NCBI RefSeq assembly: GCF_023333595.1
Contig: NZ_JAIQZM010000004.1
Span: 96,417 to 160,416, forward strand
Reading direction: 5' to 3'
Origin: Argonema galeatum A003/A1
Lineage (GTDB): Bacteria > Cyanobacteriota > Cyanobacteriia > Cyanobacteriales > Aerosakkonemataceae
DNA: 64,000 nt
Below are positions 9,199 through 18,630 of the stretch, piece after piece (the first letter of the stretch is position 1; each line of letters opens with the position of its first letter). The notes under the pieces are model-generated. The model saw only the letters and a list, made by a program, of their open reading frames with translations, was not told where the DNA came from and ran no database searches. Position numbers and translations under genes: made by a program.

Positions 9199-9849
9199 AT
9201 GACTCAGACTATAGCCTTATCCACAGCAGAAATTACGGTTTCCCATCTTGTATTAAATGATATTAGTTGGGAAATGTATGAGAAACTTTTAGATGTCTTT
9301 GCTGAGCATCCAAAGCTACGTATGACTTACTACAAGGGAACTCTGGAACTAATGACACCATTATCAGACCATGAAAGGTATAGTTGGACACTCGGACGGC
9401 TAGTAGCGGCACTTTCTGAGGAATTAGGACTGGAAATTTTAGGTGTGAAATCAACTACTTGGCGTTCAGAACCAAACGCTGTTGGCAAAGAAGCTGATGA
9501 ATCTTTCTATATTCAAAATGAAGCTTTAGTTCGTGGTAAATTAAAGATCGATCTCACGGTCGCTCCGCCGCCTGACTTAACTATTGAAATTGATACAACG
9601 CATTCATCGATCGATAAAATGGCGGTTTATGCTGGACTTAAAGTGCCTGAAGTTTGGCGCTTTAAGAATGGAAAAATAACTATAAATATTTTGACTGATG
9701 CTGGTTATGTAGAGGCGCAAAACAGTCTGGTATTTGGTTCATTTCCAGTGAAAGAATTAGCGCGATTTATGCAGTTAGACCCTCAGAAAGGTGAGAATGC
9801 ACGATTGCGAGAGTTTAGGGAATGGGTGCGATCGAAAATTGTACAGTAA
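9199..9849 (+). CDS. Uma2 family (DUF820) putative nuclease
   Basis: This is a second Uma2 protein of 216 residues, from a different subgroup than the one at 6454. It shows KGTLELMTPLSDHERY (early strand and helix), KEADESFYIQ (acidic residue), PPDLTIEIDTTHSSIDK (acidic strand with lysine) and YAGLKVPEVWRF. The PD-(D/E)XK-like residues appear intact. The function of the family is not established; many members sit beside mobile or toxin-antitoxin genes as here. The ATG at 9199 gives the usual MTQTIALSTAE-type start. Confidence 0.88.
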   Translation: MTQTIALSTAEITVSHLVLNDISWEMYEKLLDVFAEHPKLRMTYYKGTLELMTPLSDHERYSWTLGRLVAALSEELGLEILGVKSTTWRSEPNAVGKEADESFYIQNEALVRGKLKIDLTVAPPPDLTIEIDTTHSSIDKMAVYAGLKVPEVWRFKNGKITINILTDAGYVEAQNSLVFGSFPVKELARFMQLDPQKGENARLREFREWVRSKIVQ

Positions 9850-9903
9850 GGGTAAGGTCCGAGGGCAGGCACGGTAGCCTGCCCGTTTCGGGTTAAGCGA
9901 AAT

Positions 9904-11691
9904 CTATTTGTGGATAGATCCATCGGGCATTGTGGCACCCTTGAGGTTAGCATCCGTCAAGTAGGCACCCTGAAGATTAGCACCTTTTAAGTTGGCACCC
10001 CGCAGATTAACACCCCGCAGGTAAGCACCGCTTAAATTGGCACCGCTTAAATTAGCAGCTCTCAAATCGGCACCTTTGAGATCCGCATTAGTTAAATTGG
10101 CACTCTCAAGATACGCACCCCACAGCTTAGAATCGCCGAGAACGGCACCCTCTAGATTGGCAGCTTTTAAGTCGGCACCCCTTAAGTCAGCACGCTCTAA
10201 ATTAGCATCTCTTAAGTCGGCAGATCCTAAATCGGCAGCTTCAAGTTTGGTATCGTTTAGCTGGGCACCATTTAAGTCCGCACTCTTAAGCTTGGCATTA
10301 TTGAGGTAGGCATAACCTAGCTTGGCACGCCATAGGTTGGCACCGGACAGGTTCGCATTCGACAGGTTGGCACTTACTAAGTTGGCATAACCCAGCTTGC
10401 TAGATTTTAGGTTGGCACCGATTAAGTTGGCACCTTCCAGGTTGGCGTAGGATAGCTTGGCACCCATTAAATTGGCATCTCCCAAGTTTGCATAAGATAG
10501 CTGGGCACCGCCTAGATTGGCGTAAGCTAACTTAGCACCCCCTAAATTGGCATTTTCTAAGTTGGCATACCGGAGATTGGCACCCGCTAGGTTGGCATTC
10601 CCTAGCTTGGCATTCCTTAGTTTGGCACCGGATAGGTTGATCTGTTTTAAGTCAGCACCTGTGAGTTCGCACCTAAAACATTCATTAGTAACTAGCAATT
10701 GCCTGAAGCCATCTTGGGGAATTTCCAGTTTTTGAGAATGGGAGAGACTGGAAATTACCAAACTTGTGCCAAACAAAGCGAGAAAGCCGCCGAAGGTAGC
10801 CAATCCTGCGCGTGTGCTTCTCATCCTGGGTTTTGTGGCACTTGTTTGGGTTTCTAATGTTGTGGTATTGGCGATCGCATCAATAGCTAGAAGTGCTTCC
10901 AAAGCAGCAGCAGCATGATCGAAACGATTTTTGAGGTTGGGTGCCACCATTTTTTCCAGCCAGTCAATAAACTGCTGACTCAAGTTAGGCAACAGATGCT
11001 TGAATTTGATGGTGTAAGCTTCATCAATTAAGTTGCCGATTTCTGTTGATTTTGTCTTAGTCAGCAGGCAAATCAGCGTCGCACCCAAACTGTAGAGGTC
11101 AGAGGCTTCTGTCACTTGGCGATTGAACAATTGTTCTGGAGGCATAAATCCCAAGGTGCCTTTGACTACGCTGCTGACAGCAACTTCTCCGCCGCCGCTG
11201 CGGGCAAACCCAAAATCTACCAGGTATACGTAGGGGCGATTCTTGTCGTAGCCCTGGTCAATCAGGATATTTTCGGGTTTAATATCCCGATGAATCACAG
11301 GCGGAATTTGCTGTTGCAGGTAAACTAAAACCTCTAAGACAGCTATGGCAATCTGCTTGATTTCTTCTGGCTTTAAGAAGCGTGGCTGTGCTAGAGAGGG
11401 GGCTTGTTTGTATTCCTGTACTAAGCAAAAGCCGGTTGGGGTTTGGAATGAATTGAGATAGTGAGGGATGCTGGGATGATCTAGCTGCCGCAGCAGTTGA
11501 ATTTCTGTATCTACAGTGTCGTAGTCTGACCAACTGGCACCGAATTGGGCAAACTGAAACTGTTTTATTACTACGGGTAGATGCGTATTTGTATTAATTG
11601 CTAAGTAGGTGACTCGACCACAGGCGCGATTGTGGCCTAGTTCTCGTTCAACTTGATAGCCGTGGTTGGAAAAATCTGGGAAGTTGCTCAT
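9904..11691 (-). CDS. Ser/Thr protein kinase with pentapeptide repeats
   Basis: This is a membrane-anchored Hanks-type kinase. Residues 10-275 form the kinase domain: an atypical glycine loop (ELGHNRACGRVTY), VVIKQF lysine, catalytic VIHRDIKPENILID and metal-binding VDFGFARSGGG. A transmembrane segment lies near 295-315 (ATFGGFLALFGTSLVISSL). Residues 340-590 are about 50 pentapeptide repeats of the A(N/D)LXX kind, which fold as a right-handed beta-helix. The orientation suggests a cytoplasmic kinase and a repeat domain across the membrane, probably for protein contact. The kinase-plus-pentapeptide design is known in cyanobacteria; targets are unknown. Confidence 0.95.
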   Translation of the reverse strand: MSNFPDFSNHGYQVERELGHNRACGRVTYLAINTNTHLPVVIKQFQFAQFGASWSDYDTVDTEIQLLRQLDHPSIPHYLNSFQTPTGFCLVQEYKQAPSLAQPRFLKPEEIKQIAIAVLEVLVYLQQQIPPVIHRDIKPENILIDQGYDKNRPYVYLVDFGFARSGGGEVAVSSVVKGTLGFMPPEQLFNRQVTEASDLYSLGATLICLLTKTKSTEIGNLIDEAYTIKFKHLLPNLSQQFIDWLEKMVAPNLKNRFDHAAAALEALLAIDAIANTTTLETQTSATKPRMRSTRAGLATFGGFLALFGTSLVISSLSHSQKLEIPQDGFRQLLVTNECFRCELTGADLKQINLSGAKLRNAKLGNANLAGANLRYANLENANLGGAKLAYANLGGAQLSYANLGDANLMGAKLSYANLEGANLIGANLKSSKLGYANLVSANLSNANLSGANLWRAKLGYAYLNNAKLKSADLNGAQLNDTKLEAADLGSADLRDANLERADLRGADLKAANLEGAVLGDSKLWGAYLESANLTNADLKGADLRAANLSGANLSGAYLRGVNLRGANLKGANLQGAYLTDANLKGATMPDGSIHK

Positions 11692-11837
11692 GACGATCGT
11701 CGCTGCTTGCCGCTAAGGCGGGCTATAGGCATTCATGGTTAACTACTATGTTGCTCACAAAATTGGGATTTGCGATCGCTCTTTCCCCAAAAAATTTACT
11801 AATCTCAAAATAGCGGCAAGCTATTCAACGTAGGGAC

Positions 11838-12209
11838 TTGCGGGTTTACTACCAGCCGATCGTATCCCTCAAAAGCGGTCGGATTAGTGGATTTGAGGCG
11901 CTGGTACGCTGGGAACACCCGACTAGAGGCTTTGTGCCCCCAAGCGAGTTTATCCCGTTGGCAGAAGAAACCGGACCGATCGGCTCGATCGATCGCTTTG
12001 TGCTGCGCGAAGCTTGTCGCCAGATGGGTTTTTGGCAACGGGCGTTTCCAGCCCAAGTACCATTGACTTTGAGTGTGAATCTGTCTGGCTTTCAGTTGTC
12101 GCAACTCGGCTTAGTCGAGCAGATCGACCAAATTTTGTGGGAAACTAGCATACAGCGCTCCAGTTTGAAGCTAGAAATCACCGAAAGCAAATTAAGTATG
12201 AACCTATAA
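11838..12209 (+). pseudogene. Fragment of an EAL-domain phosphodiesterase
   Basis: About 123 codons read as the first half of an EAL domain (RVYYQPIVSLKSG, FEALVRWEHP, FIPLAEETGP, LKLEITES), then stop after KLSMNL. The catalytic second half and any sensor domain are missing, and the only start is a TTG inside the conserved strand. It resembles the same part of the complete EAL protein encoded at 36241-38340. It cannot cleave c-di-GMP. A CAAAAGTC heptamer repeat directly follows the stop. Confidence 0.85.
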
Positions 12210-12352
12210 AAGTCAAAAGTCAAAACAGGTCTCTTTCCCTTTCCCTGGTTTTTCACAAAATCTTCACATTTCGATCTTAAACTTAGAATTAAGTCAGTTT
12301 AATAATTTGAGTTAAACAAATCCCATTTTACTGCCAATGAACCGATACAACA

Positions 12353-12730
12353 ATGAAAAAAATCTTGTTAATTGACGACAACGAAGAAATCAGAGAATTG
12401 ATAGGCTACTTTCTTAGTTTAGAAAATTACGAGGCGATCGCAACTGACAAAGGTCGCCTCGGCTTAGAGTTAGCCAAAAAAGTAAAGCCCGACTTGATTA
12501 TTTGCGATATTCGTATGCCGGGACTCGATGGGTATGCAGTTCTAAAAGCATTACGCGAAGATTGGACAACAGCCAAAATTCCTTTTATTTTTCTATCTGC
12601 TGAAACAGATTGTGACAGTCGCTGTCTTGCCAGAGAACTGGGATCTGATGATTATTTAACAAAACCCGTTGATTTTGATGAACTATTGCAAGCGATCGCC
12701 GCTCAAATAAAAAAAATAAGGTATCCTTAA
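12353..12730 (+). CDS. Single-domain response regulator
   Basis: The 125 residues form one receiver domain: acidic pair Asp8-Asp9 ([11 protein letters not shown]), phosphoacceptor Asp52 in [10 protein letters not shown], a serine at the switch position (IFLSAE) and the conserved lysine in YLTKPVD. No output domain is present, so it should relay phosphate or signal by protein contact, as CheY does. The hybrid histidine kinase downstream on the same strand is the likely partner, though a MITE-like element separates them. Confidence 0.93.
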   Translation: MKKILLIDDNEEIRELIGYFLSLENYEAIATDKGRLGLELAKKVKPDLIICDIRMPGLDGYAVLKALREDWTTAKIPFIFLSAETDCDSRCLARELGSDDYLTKPVDFDELLQAIAAQIKKIRYP

Positions 12731-12731
12731 T

Positions 12732-12852
12732 AGGACTTACGCTTTTCTCCCCCCTAGCCCCCCAGATTTGGGGGAGAAGAGTCCTGTTCCAGTCCTGTTC
12801 CCCCAGATTTGGGGGGCTAGGGGGGCAAAACCAAGGTTTTGGCGTAAGTCCT
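12732..12852. mobile_element. MITE-like element with AGGACTTACGC ends
   Basis: Perfect 11-bp terminal inverted repeats AGGACTTACGC and GCGTAAGTCCT bound a 121-bp element. Inside are mirrored GC-rich blocks around CCCCCCTAG and CCCCCAGATTTGGGGG. There is no reading frame for a transposase, so it would depend on one elsewhere. Its ends match those at 31789-31903. The stem may also stop transcription between the response regulator and the kinase. Confidence 0.75.
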
Positions 12853-12879
12853 TTTAGATTAGTATTGCTTGCTAAGACA

Positions 12880-15800
12880 ATGACATTTTTACCAAAACAG
12901 ATTAGCAAAAAACTGCACTGGCTGTCAATTTTAATTGGACTGGCAATTTCAATTGCCACTCTGATAATTTGGCATGGTCTACAGGCTCAAGAAAACGAGG
13001 CTATTCGACAGTTAGTGCGGCTGAAATCATCCCTTGCCAGAACTGAAATTATAGCGCAAGTAGAGACTCGCATCAAAGCGCTGGAGCGGATGAGCCAGCG
13101 CTGGTCCATTCGAGACGGAACACCCAGAAACGAGTGGGAAGCAGATGCAAAATCTTACATAAATGACTTTGGCGGTTACCAGGCGATCGAGTGGGTAGAT
13201 CCTTCATTTCGCGTCCGCTGGATTGTACCGCTAGCAGGTAATGAAGCAGATCGAAACCTTGACCTTAGCTTTGAGAAGCGACGACAGACTGCTCTAGAAA
13301 ATGCCATAAAAAACCGGACTATAACTGTTACTGAACCTATAGATTTGCTTCAGGGAGGCAAAGGATTTTTAGCTTATGTCCCCATTTTAAAAGGTCAAAA
13401 GTTTGAGGGCTTTATAATTGGTGTATTTAGACTTCAAGCGTTACTTGACATGATTTTAGAAGAACATTCGATCGATGAATACGCGATCGCTATATTTGAC
13501 GGTCAAGAAGAAATTTACAAACACAATGCCGAAAATAAGCAATACCAGCAAAAATGGGGCGAAAAAATCGAAATTAACCTTTATGGTTCCAAATGGGAGA
13601 CGCAGATATGGCCTACAGCAAAATTGATAGAAAAAATCTATTCTCCGCTGACTACAGTAGTATTGATTAGCGGCTTGCTGACTGGTTGGATACTAGCGTT
13701 GGCAGTATATTTTGGACAAACGGCCAAGCTTCGCACTAAACAGGTTGAAATTATCAACCAAAAGTTAGCAGAAGAAATAACTCAACGAGAACAAACGCAA
13801 GAAACACTGCAAGATCTCGCCACACTTCAGCAAGCGATTCTGGACAGCACAAATTATATAATTATTTCTACAACAGAAGACGGCATAATTTGCACCTTTA
13901 ACAGCGCCGCCGAACGATTGCTGGGATATACAGCAGCAGAAGTAATTGGCAAAACAACACCTGCGATTATTCACGACAAAGATGAAATCGCCGCACAGGC
14001 AAAAGAACTATCGCAAGAGCTTGGAATTACAATTGAACCTGGCTTTGAAGTATTTATTGCCAAAACAAGCCGTGGCAAAAAGGATGAGCGCGAATGGTCT
14101 TATATCCGTAAAGACGGTTCCCGCTTTCCAGTGCTGTTGTCGATAACGACACTGCGCGACCCCGCCGGAAATATCACCGGATTTATGGGCATAGGTAGCG
14201 ATATCACCGAACGGAAACGCTCAGAAGAAGCTTTACAGAAAACGTTACAAGAACTGGCATTTCAAAAATTTGCTGTCGATCGGGCCGCGATCGTTGTCAT
14301 AACTGACGATCGCGGCAGGATTGCATCTGCCAACGAAAAATTCTGTGAAATTTCCCAATACGCTCAAGAAGAACTGATCGGACAAACCCACTACTTAATC
14401 AAATCCGATTATCATCCTCCAGCCTTCTTTAAAGAGCTTTGGTCAACCATTAGCAGCGGTAAGGTGTGGCAGGGCGAGATGAAAAATCGAGCCAAAGATG
14501 GTACGTTTTATTGGGTAGACACCACAATTGTTCCTTTTTTAGATAACATGGGAAAACCCTTTCAGTACCTCGCAATCCGGTTTGACATCACCAAAAGCAA
14601 ACAGGCACAAGAAGCACTGCAACAACAAATTCAACGAACTTTGTTGCTTAAGCAAATCACCGAACAAATTCGCCAGAGTCTTGAGAGCAAACAAATCTTT
14701 GAGACAGCTAGCACTTTGCTGGGTAAGGCGTTTGGTGTGAATCGCTGCTTGATTCATACCTATGTGGCTTCTCCCACACCTCAGATTCCGTTTGTTGCCG
14801 AGTATCTTGAACCCGGTTACGCATCCGTTCTCAATTTAAAAGTTCCCGTACTTGGCAATCCTCATGCAGAAAAGATGCTCGCTCAAGATCGATCTCTAGT
14901 TTCCCCAGATGTTTACGCCGATCCTCTATTAAAAGAGAGCGAACCCATTTTGCGCCAGATGGGGTTGAAATCTATGCTGGCGATTCGCACTTCCTACCAG
15001 GGTAAAGCCAACGGCGCAATCTGCTTGCATCAATGCGCTTACTTCCACCAGTGGACAGACGATGAAATCGAGCTATTAGAATCGGTCGCTGCTCAAGTCG
15101 GAATCGCCCTTGCACAAGCTAATCTACTGGAGGAAGAAACACAACAGCGCGAAGAACTTACCATCAAAAACTTTGCTTTGTCACAGGCAAAACGAGAAGC
15201 CGAAACAGCAAATCGGGCAAAAAGCGAATTCCTGGCGATGATGAGCCACGAAATTCGCACCCCCATGAATGCAGTAATTGGCATGACAGGATTGCTGCTG
15301 GATACAAACCTCAATCCCCAACAGCGCGACTTTGTAGAAACCATCCGCTCAAGCGGCGACGCCTTGCTTACCATCATTAACGATATTCTCGATTTTTCTA
15401 AGATTGAGTCTGGCAAGCTGGACTTAGAGAAACAACCTTTCAACCTCCGCAGTTGTGTAGAGGAAGCGTTAGATCTGCTGGCTCCCGCAGCAGCTGAAAA
15501 GAATCTAGATTTAGCTTATCTAATTGAACCCCAGACACCAGCTGCGATCGTCGGAGATGTGACGCGACTGCGGCAAATTTTAGTCAATTTACTCGGTAAT
15601 GCGGTTAAATTCACAGAAAGCGGAGAAGTCGTCGTTTCAGTAACAGCGAAACAATTGGAGATTGAAGAAGAAAATTCTCAATCTGAAATCTCAGATCGGA
15701 AATTTGAAATTCAATTTGCCGTCACCGACACAGGAATCGGTATTCCCCCAGAGCGAATAGAGCGATTATTTAAGCCCTTCAGCCAGGTTGATTCTTCAAT

Positions 15801-17301
15801 GACTCGCCGATATGGCGGGACTGGATTGGGCTTAGCAATTAGCAAACGCCTGAGCGAAATGATGGGCGGCAGAATGTGGGTGGAAAGCTGTGCAGGACAA
15901 GGTTCTACGTTTTATTTTACGGTGCGGCTTCGGGGATCTCCCGCTTCCCTACTTGACTTTCAGATTCCGCCTGGGCTGCATTTAGCTGGCAAACGACTGC
16001 TAGTAGTGGATGACAACGCCACTAACCGCAAAATTCTCACCTTGCAAGCGGAATCTTGGGGAATGCAAGTTCGATCGGCTTTTAGCGGCTGGCAAGCTCT
16101 GGAATGGATTGTTTCTGGAGAGCAATTTGACATTGCGGTTTTAGATATGCAGATGCCAGAGATGGATGGCTTAAGTTTGGCAGCGCACATCCACTCTTTA
16201 CCAAGCTGTCAGGAACTGCCCTTGGTGATGCTGAGTTCTTTGGGCAGCATTACACAAGAAGAAACAGAAGAAAAAGCTAAATTCGTCGCCTTTTTGAGTA
16301 AGCCAATTAAGCAATCTCACCTTTACAATGTTTTTGCTCGGATTTTTAGCAAGCAACGGATCTCTGTACGTTCTTCCCAATCTTTACCGCCGCAATTCGA
16401 TTCCCAGTTAGCAAAACATCTGCCTTTACGCATTCTGCTGGTGGAAGACGTTTCTTTAAACCAGAAGGTAGCTTTGCAGATGCTACAGAAGTTGGGCTAT
16501 CGCGCCGATGTTGCCAACAACGGTTTAGAGGCACTGTCAGCTTTGCACCGCCAGCCTTACGATGTCGTCTTCATGGATGTGCAGATGCCAGAAATGGATG
16601 GACTGGAAGCGACTCGTCGAATCGATCGAGAATGGCCTGACAATTTTAGATTGGAGTCTGCGGATGAGAGTCAGAAATTTGTTGCCGCTAACGAGGAAAC
16701 CAATAATCCCAAATCTAAAATCCCAAATCTAAAATCGAGTCGTCCTTGGATTATTGCGATGACTGCCCATGCTATGCAGGGCGATCGCGAAGAGTGCCTC
16801 AAAGCCGGAATGAACGATTATATCAGCAAACCGATCCGAATCGAGGCACTTGATCAAGCTTTGAAAAAGTACGGACAAGTACTCGATCTCAAGAGCGGGG
16901 GAGCGGAGGAGCATTCGCACTCAGCACTCAAAGTGTCCCCAGTCGCGATCGATCGCCAGACGTTCCAAGCTCTCAAGGAAATGCTATGCGAAGATGGAAA
17001 TACAGAAGTTTTCGCCGAGATCGTTGACAGCTACCTGGAAGACGCGCCCCAAAGACTGCAAGCTATTATTAATGCCGTTGCCCAGTCAGATGCCTTCACA
17101 CTCCAACTCTCAGCCCATGCCCTTAAGTCTACAAGTGCCACCCTTGGCGCAATTCCCCTTTCTCAAATATGCGGCGAATTGGAAACAATGGGCAGTACCG
17201 CTAATACCGCTGGTGCATCTAAACTGGTTAGCCAACTCGCGGCAGAATACGAACAAGTAGAAGCTGCTTTGGAATTACTATATCCCCGTTGGCGAAAATG
17301 A
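12880..17301 (+). CDS. CHASE-PAS-GAF hybrid sensor histidine kinase
   Basis: This is a membrane sensor with a full phosphorelay in one chain of about 1473 residues. Order: transmembrane segment (13-35), CHASE-like extracellular domain (40-250), second transmembrane segment (260-280), two PAS domains (about 315-445 and 450-580), GAF (590-755), HisKA with [15 protein letters not shown], HATPase with GIGIPPERI and [13 protein letters not shown], two receiver domains ([12 protein letters not shown] and [13 protein letters not shown]), and a C-terminal HPt domain ([14 protein letters not shown]). I chose ATG 12880 over TTG 12865. A heptamer repeat encodes [11 protein letters not shown] inside the second receiver. 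The stop overlaps the next start (ATGA). Confidence 0.95.
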   Translation: MTFLPKQISKKLHWLSILIGLAISIATLIIWHGLQAQENEAIRQLVRLKSSLARTEIIAQVETRIKALERMSQRWSIRDGTPRNEWEADAKSYINDFGGYQAIEWVDPSFRVRWIVPLAGNEADRNLDLSFEKRRQTALENAIKNRTITVTEPIDLLQGGKGFLAYVPILKGQKFEGFIIGVFRLQALLDMILEEHSIDEYAIAIFDGQEEIYKHNAENKQYQQKWGEKIEINLYGSKWETQIWPTAKLIEKIYSPLTTVVLISGLLTGWILALAVYFGQTAKLRTKQVEIINQKLAEEITQREQTQETLQDLATLQQAILDSTNYIIISTTEDGIICTFNSAAERLLGYTAAEVIGKTTPAIIHDKDEIAAQAKELSQELGITIEPGFEVFIAKTSRGKKDEREWSYIRKDGSRFPVLLSITTLRDPAGNITGFMGIGSDITERKRSEEALQKTLQELAFQKFAVDRAAIVVITDDRGRIASANEKFCEISQYAQEELIGQTHYLIKSDYHPPAFFKELWSTISSGKVWQGEMKNRAKDGTFYWVDTTIVPFLDNMGKPFQYLAIRFDITKSKQAQEALQQQIQRTLLLKQITEQIRQSLESKQIFETASTLLGKAFGVNRCLIHTYVASPTPQIPFVAEYLEPGYASVLNLKVPVLGNPHAEKMLAQDRSLVSPDVYADPLLKESEPILRQMGLKSMLAIRTSYQGKANGAICLHQCAYFHQWTDDEIELLESVAAQVGIALAQANLLEEETQQREELTIKNFALSQAKREAETANRAKSEFLAMMSHEIRTPMNAVIGMTGLLLDTNLNPQQRDFVETIRSSGDALLTIINDILDFSKIESGKLDLEKQPFNLRSCVEEALDLLAPAAAEKNLDLAYLIEPQTPAAIVGDVTRLRQILVNLLGNAVKFTESGEVVVSVTAKQLEIEEENSQSEISDRKFEIQFAVTDTGIGIPPERIERLFKPFSQVDSSMTRRYGGTGLGLAISKRLSEMMGGRMWVESCAGQGSTFYFTVRLRGSPASLLDFQIPPGLHLAGKRLLVVDDNATNRKILTLQAESWGMQVRSAFSGWQALEWIVSGEQFDIAVLDMQMPEMDGLSLAAHIHSLPSCQELPLVMLSSLGSITQEETEEKAKFVAFLSKPIKQSHLYNVFARIFSKQRISVRSSQSLPPQFDSQLAKHLPLRILLVEDVSLNQKVALQMLQKLGYRADVANNGLEALSALHRQPYDVVFMDVQMPEMDGLEATRRIDREWPDNFRLESADESQKFVAANEETNNPKSKIPNLKSSRPWIIAMTAHAMQGDREECLKAGMNDYISKPIRIEALDQALKKYGQVLDLKSGGAEEHSHSALKVSPVAIDRQTFQALKEMLCEDGNTEVFAEIVDSYLEDAPQRLQAIINAVAQSDAFTLQLSAHALKSTSATLGAIPLSQICGELETMGSTANTAGASKLVSQLAAEYEQVEAALELLYPRWRK

Positions 17302-18341
17302 TTAATCCTGACTTTCAGAACAACCCGCCCCTAATTCTTGTTGTAGATGATGAGAAAACCCTGCGAATGTTGCTGCGTCGCGTGATGGAGAAGGAAGGGT
17401 ATCGCGTCGCCGAGGCGTCGGACGGGTCAGAGTGTTTGCAGACCTGTCAACAAATTAAGCCAGATATTGTCTTAATGGATGCCATGATGCCTGTGATGGA
17501 TGGCTTTACTTGCTGCCCTCAACTGCGAAGCCTTTTGGGTGATGATTGTCCTCCTATCTTGATGATTACTGTTCTGGACGATCCGGCATCAGTTGACCGA
17601 GCCTTTGAGGTTGGCGCAACTGATTATGCTACCAAACCAATCTTTTGGGCAGTACTGCGTCAGCGAGTCCGTCGCCTGCTGGAAACCAGATGGGCGATGA
17701 CGGAACTCCAACGACAGATTGAACGGGAGCATATCCTGACAGAACAGCTGGAGATAGCTAATCAAGAATTGCAGCGTCTTGCATCTGTAGATGGACTTAC
17801 CGAGCTGTTTAACCGTCGCTCTTTTGATGAGTATTTACAGCTCGAATGGAAAAGGTTAGGACGGGAGCAAGCACCCCTATCTTTAATTTTGTGCGATATT
17901 GATTTTTTCAAACTTTACAACGACACTTACGGACATCTAGCAGGGGATGAGTGTCTGCGCCAAGTTGCTAAGAGTATCCGTCAGGCTGCGAAACGTCCGG
18001 CTGATTTGGCAGCCCGCTACGGAGGTGAAGAATTCGCTGTTATTTTGCCGAATACTGAAGTTGAAGGAGCCCTGTATTTGGCAGAAGTAATTCGAGCTTC
18101 TGTGAAAGCTCTTAGCATAGTCCATGCCGGTTCTCAGGTTAGTGAATATGTCACCCTCAGCTTGGGAGTGGCTCGCCTTATTCCCAGTTCTCAATCATCC
18201 CCAGAAGAATTAATTAATGATGCGGATAAAGCTCTTTATAAAGCGAAAGTAGAAGGACGCGATCGGGTTGAATTAATTTTTTTTTTGCAGTCAATAGTTA
18301 CGCATCAAACTCGTGCCCTTTTACGAATTTGGCAATCATAA
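17298..18341 (+). CDS. Response regulator with GGDEF diguanylate cyclase
   Basis: This likely output partner of the hybrid kinase makes c-di-GMP from two GTP. The N-terminal receiver has [15 protein letters not shown] and ATDYATKPI. After a coiled-coil linker, the GGDEF domain carries [26 protein letters not shown] and the active-site loop [17 protein letters not shown], five residues before GGEEF, is a complete product-inhibition site (RxxD). The ATG at 17298 overlaps the kinase stop as ATGA, showing translational coupling; the TTG at 17289 is less likely. A run of ten T at 18277-18286 precedes an unusual C-terminal tail ([16 protein letters not shown]). Confidence 0.95.
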   Translation: MINPDFQNNPPLILVVDDEKTLRMLLRRVMEKEGYRVAEASDGSECLQTCQQIKPDIVLMDAMMPVMDGFTCCPQLRSLLGDDCPPILMITVLDDPASVDRAFEVGATDYATKPIFWAVLRQRVRRLLETRWAMTELQRQIEREHILTEQLEIANQELQRLASVDGLTELFNRRSFDEYLQLEWKRLGREQAPLSLILCDIDFFKLYNDTYGHLAGDECLRQVAKSIRQAAKRPADLAARYGGEEFAVILPNTEVEGALYLAEVIRASVKALSIVHAGSQVSEYVTLSLGVARLIPSSQSSPEELINDADKALYKAKVEGRDRVELIFFLQSIVTHQTRALLRIWQS

Positions 18342-18444
18342 AACGATCTTTTACACATTCTGCAAGAAATTAATTTTCATTAAAATAAACCTGGATTTGA
18401 TATCATGTCCGGTAGCATCGGTTACCTAAAAAATTCGTGTTATT

Positions 18445-18562
18445 ATACCAAATTCGCAACAATTACCCCCTTTATGTCTCTAGGCTGTAGAGACGTTTCA
18501 TGAAACGTCTCTACAATGTTTAGGCCAAAAATTAAAGGGGGTAACCAACCCGGATTTCGTAT
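18445..18562. mobile_element. MITE-like element with ATACCAAATTCG ends
   Basis: ATACCAAATTCG at the left is mirrored by CGGATTTCGTAT at the right. The core is a palindrome around GTAGAGACGTTTCATGAAAC. An almost identical element lies at 41371-41489, so this is a mobile repeat family without its own transposase. It fills most of the gap between the GGDEF gene and the next kinase. Confidence 0.85.
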
Positions 18563-18630
18563 AACGAAAAAATCTGGGTTTTCTGTACTTAGTGTGCTAA
18601 TTTGTCTCAAAAAAGACACCAAATTTTTTT

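Noticed and set aside
10037..10735. Open frames opposite the pentapeptide-repeat kinase
   Set aside because: They are shadows of a periodic repeat and have the periodic low-complexity composition expected from it.
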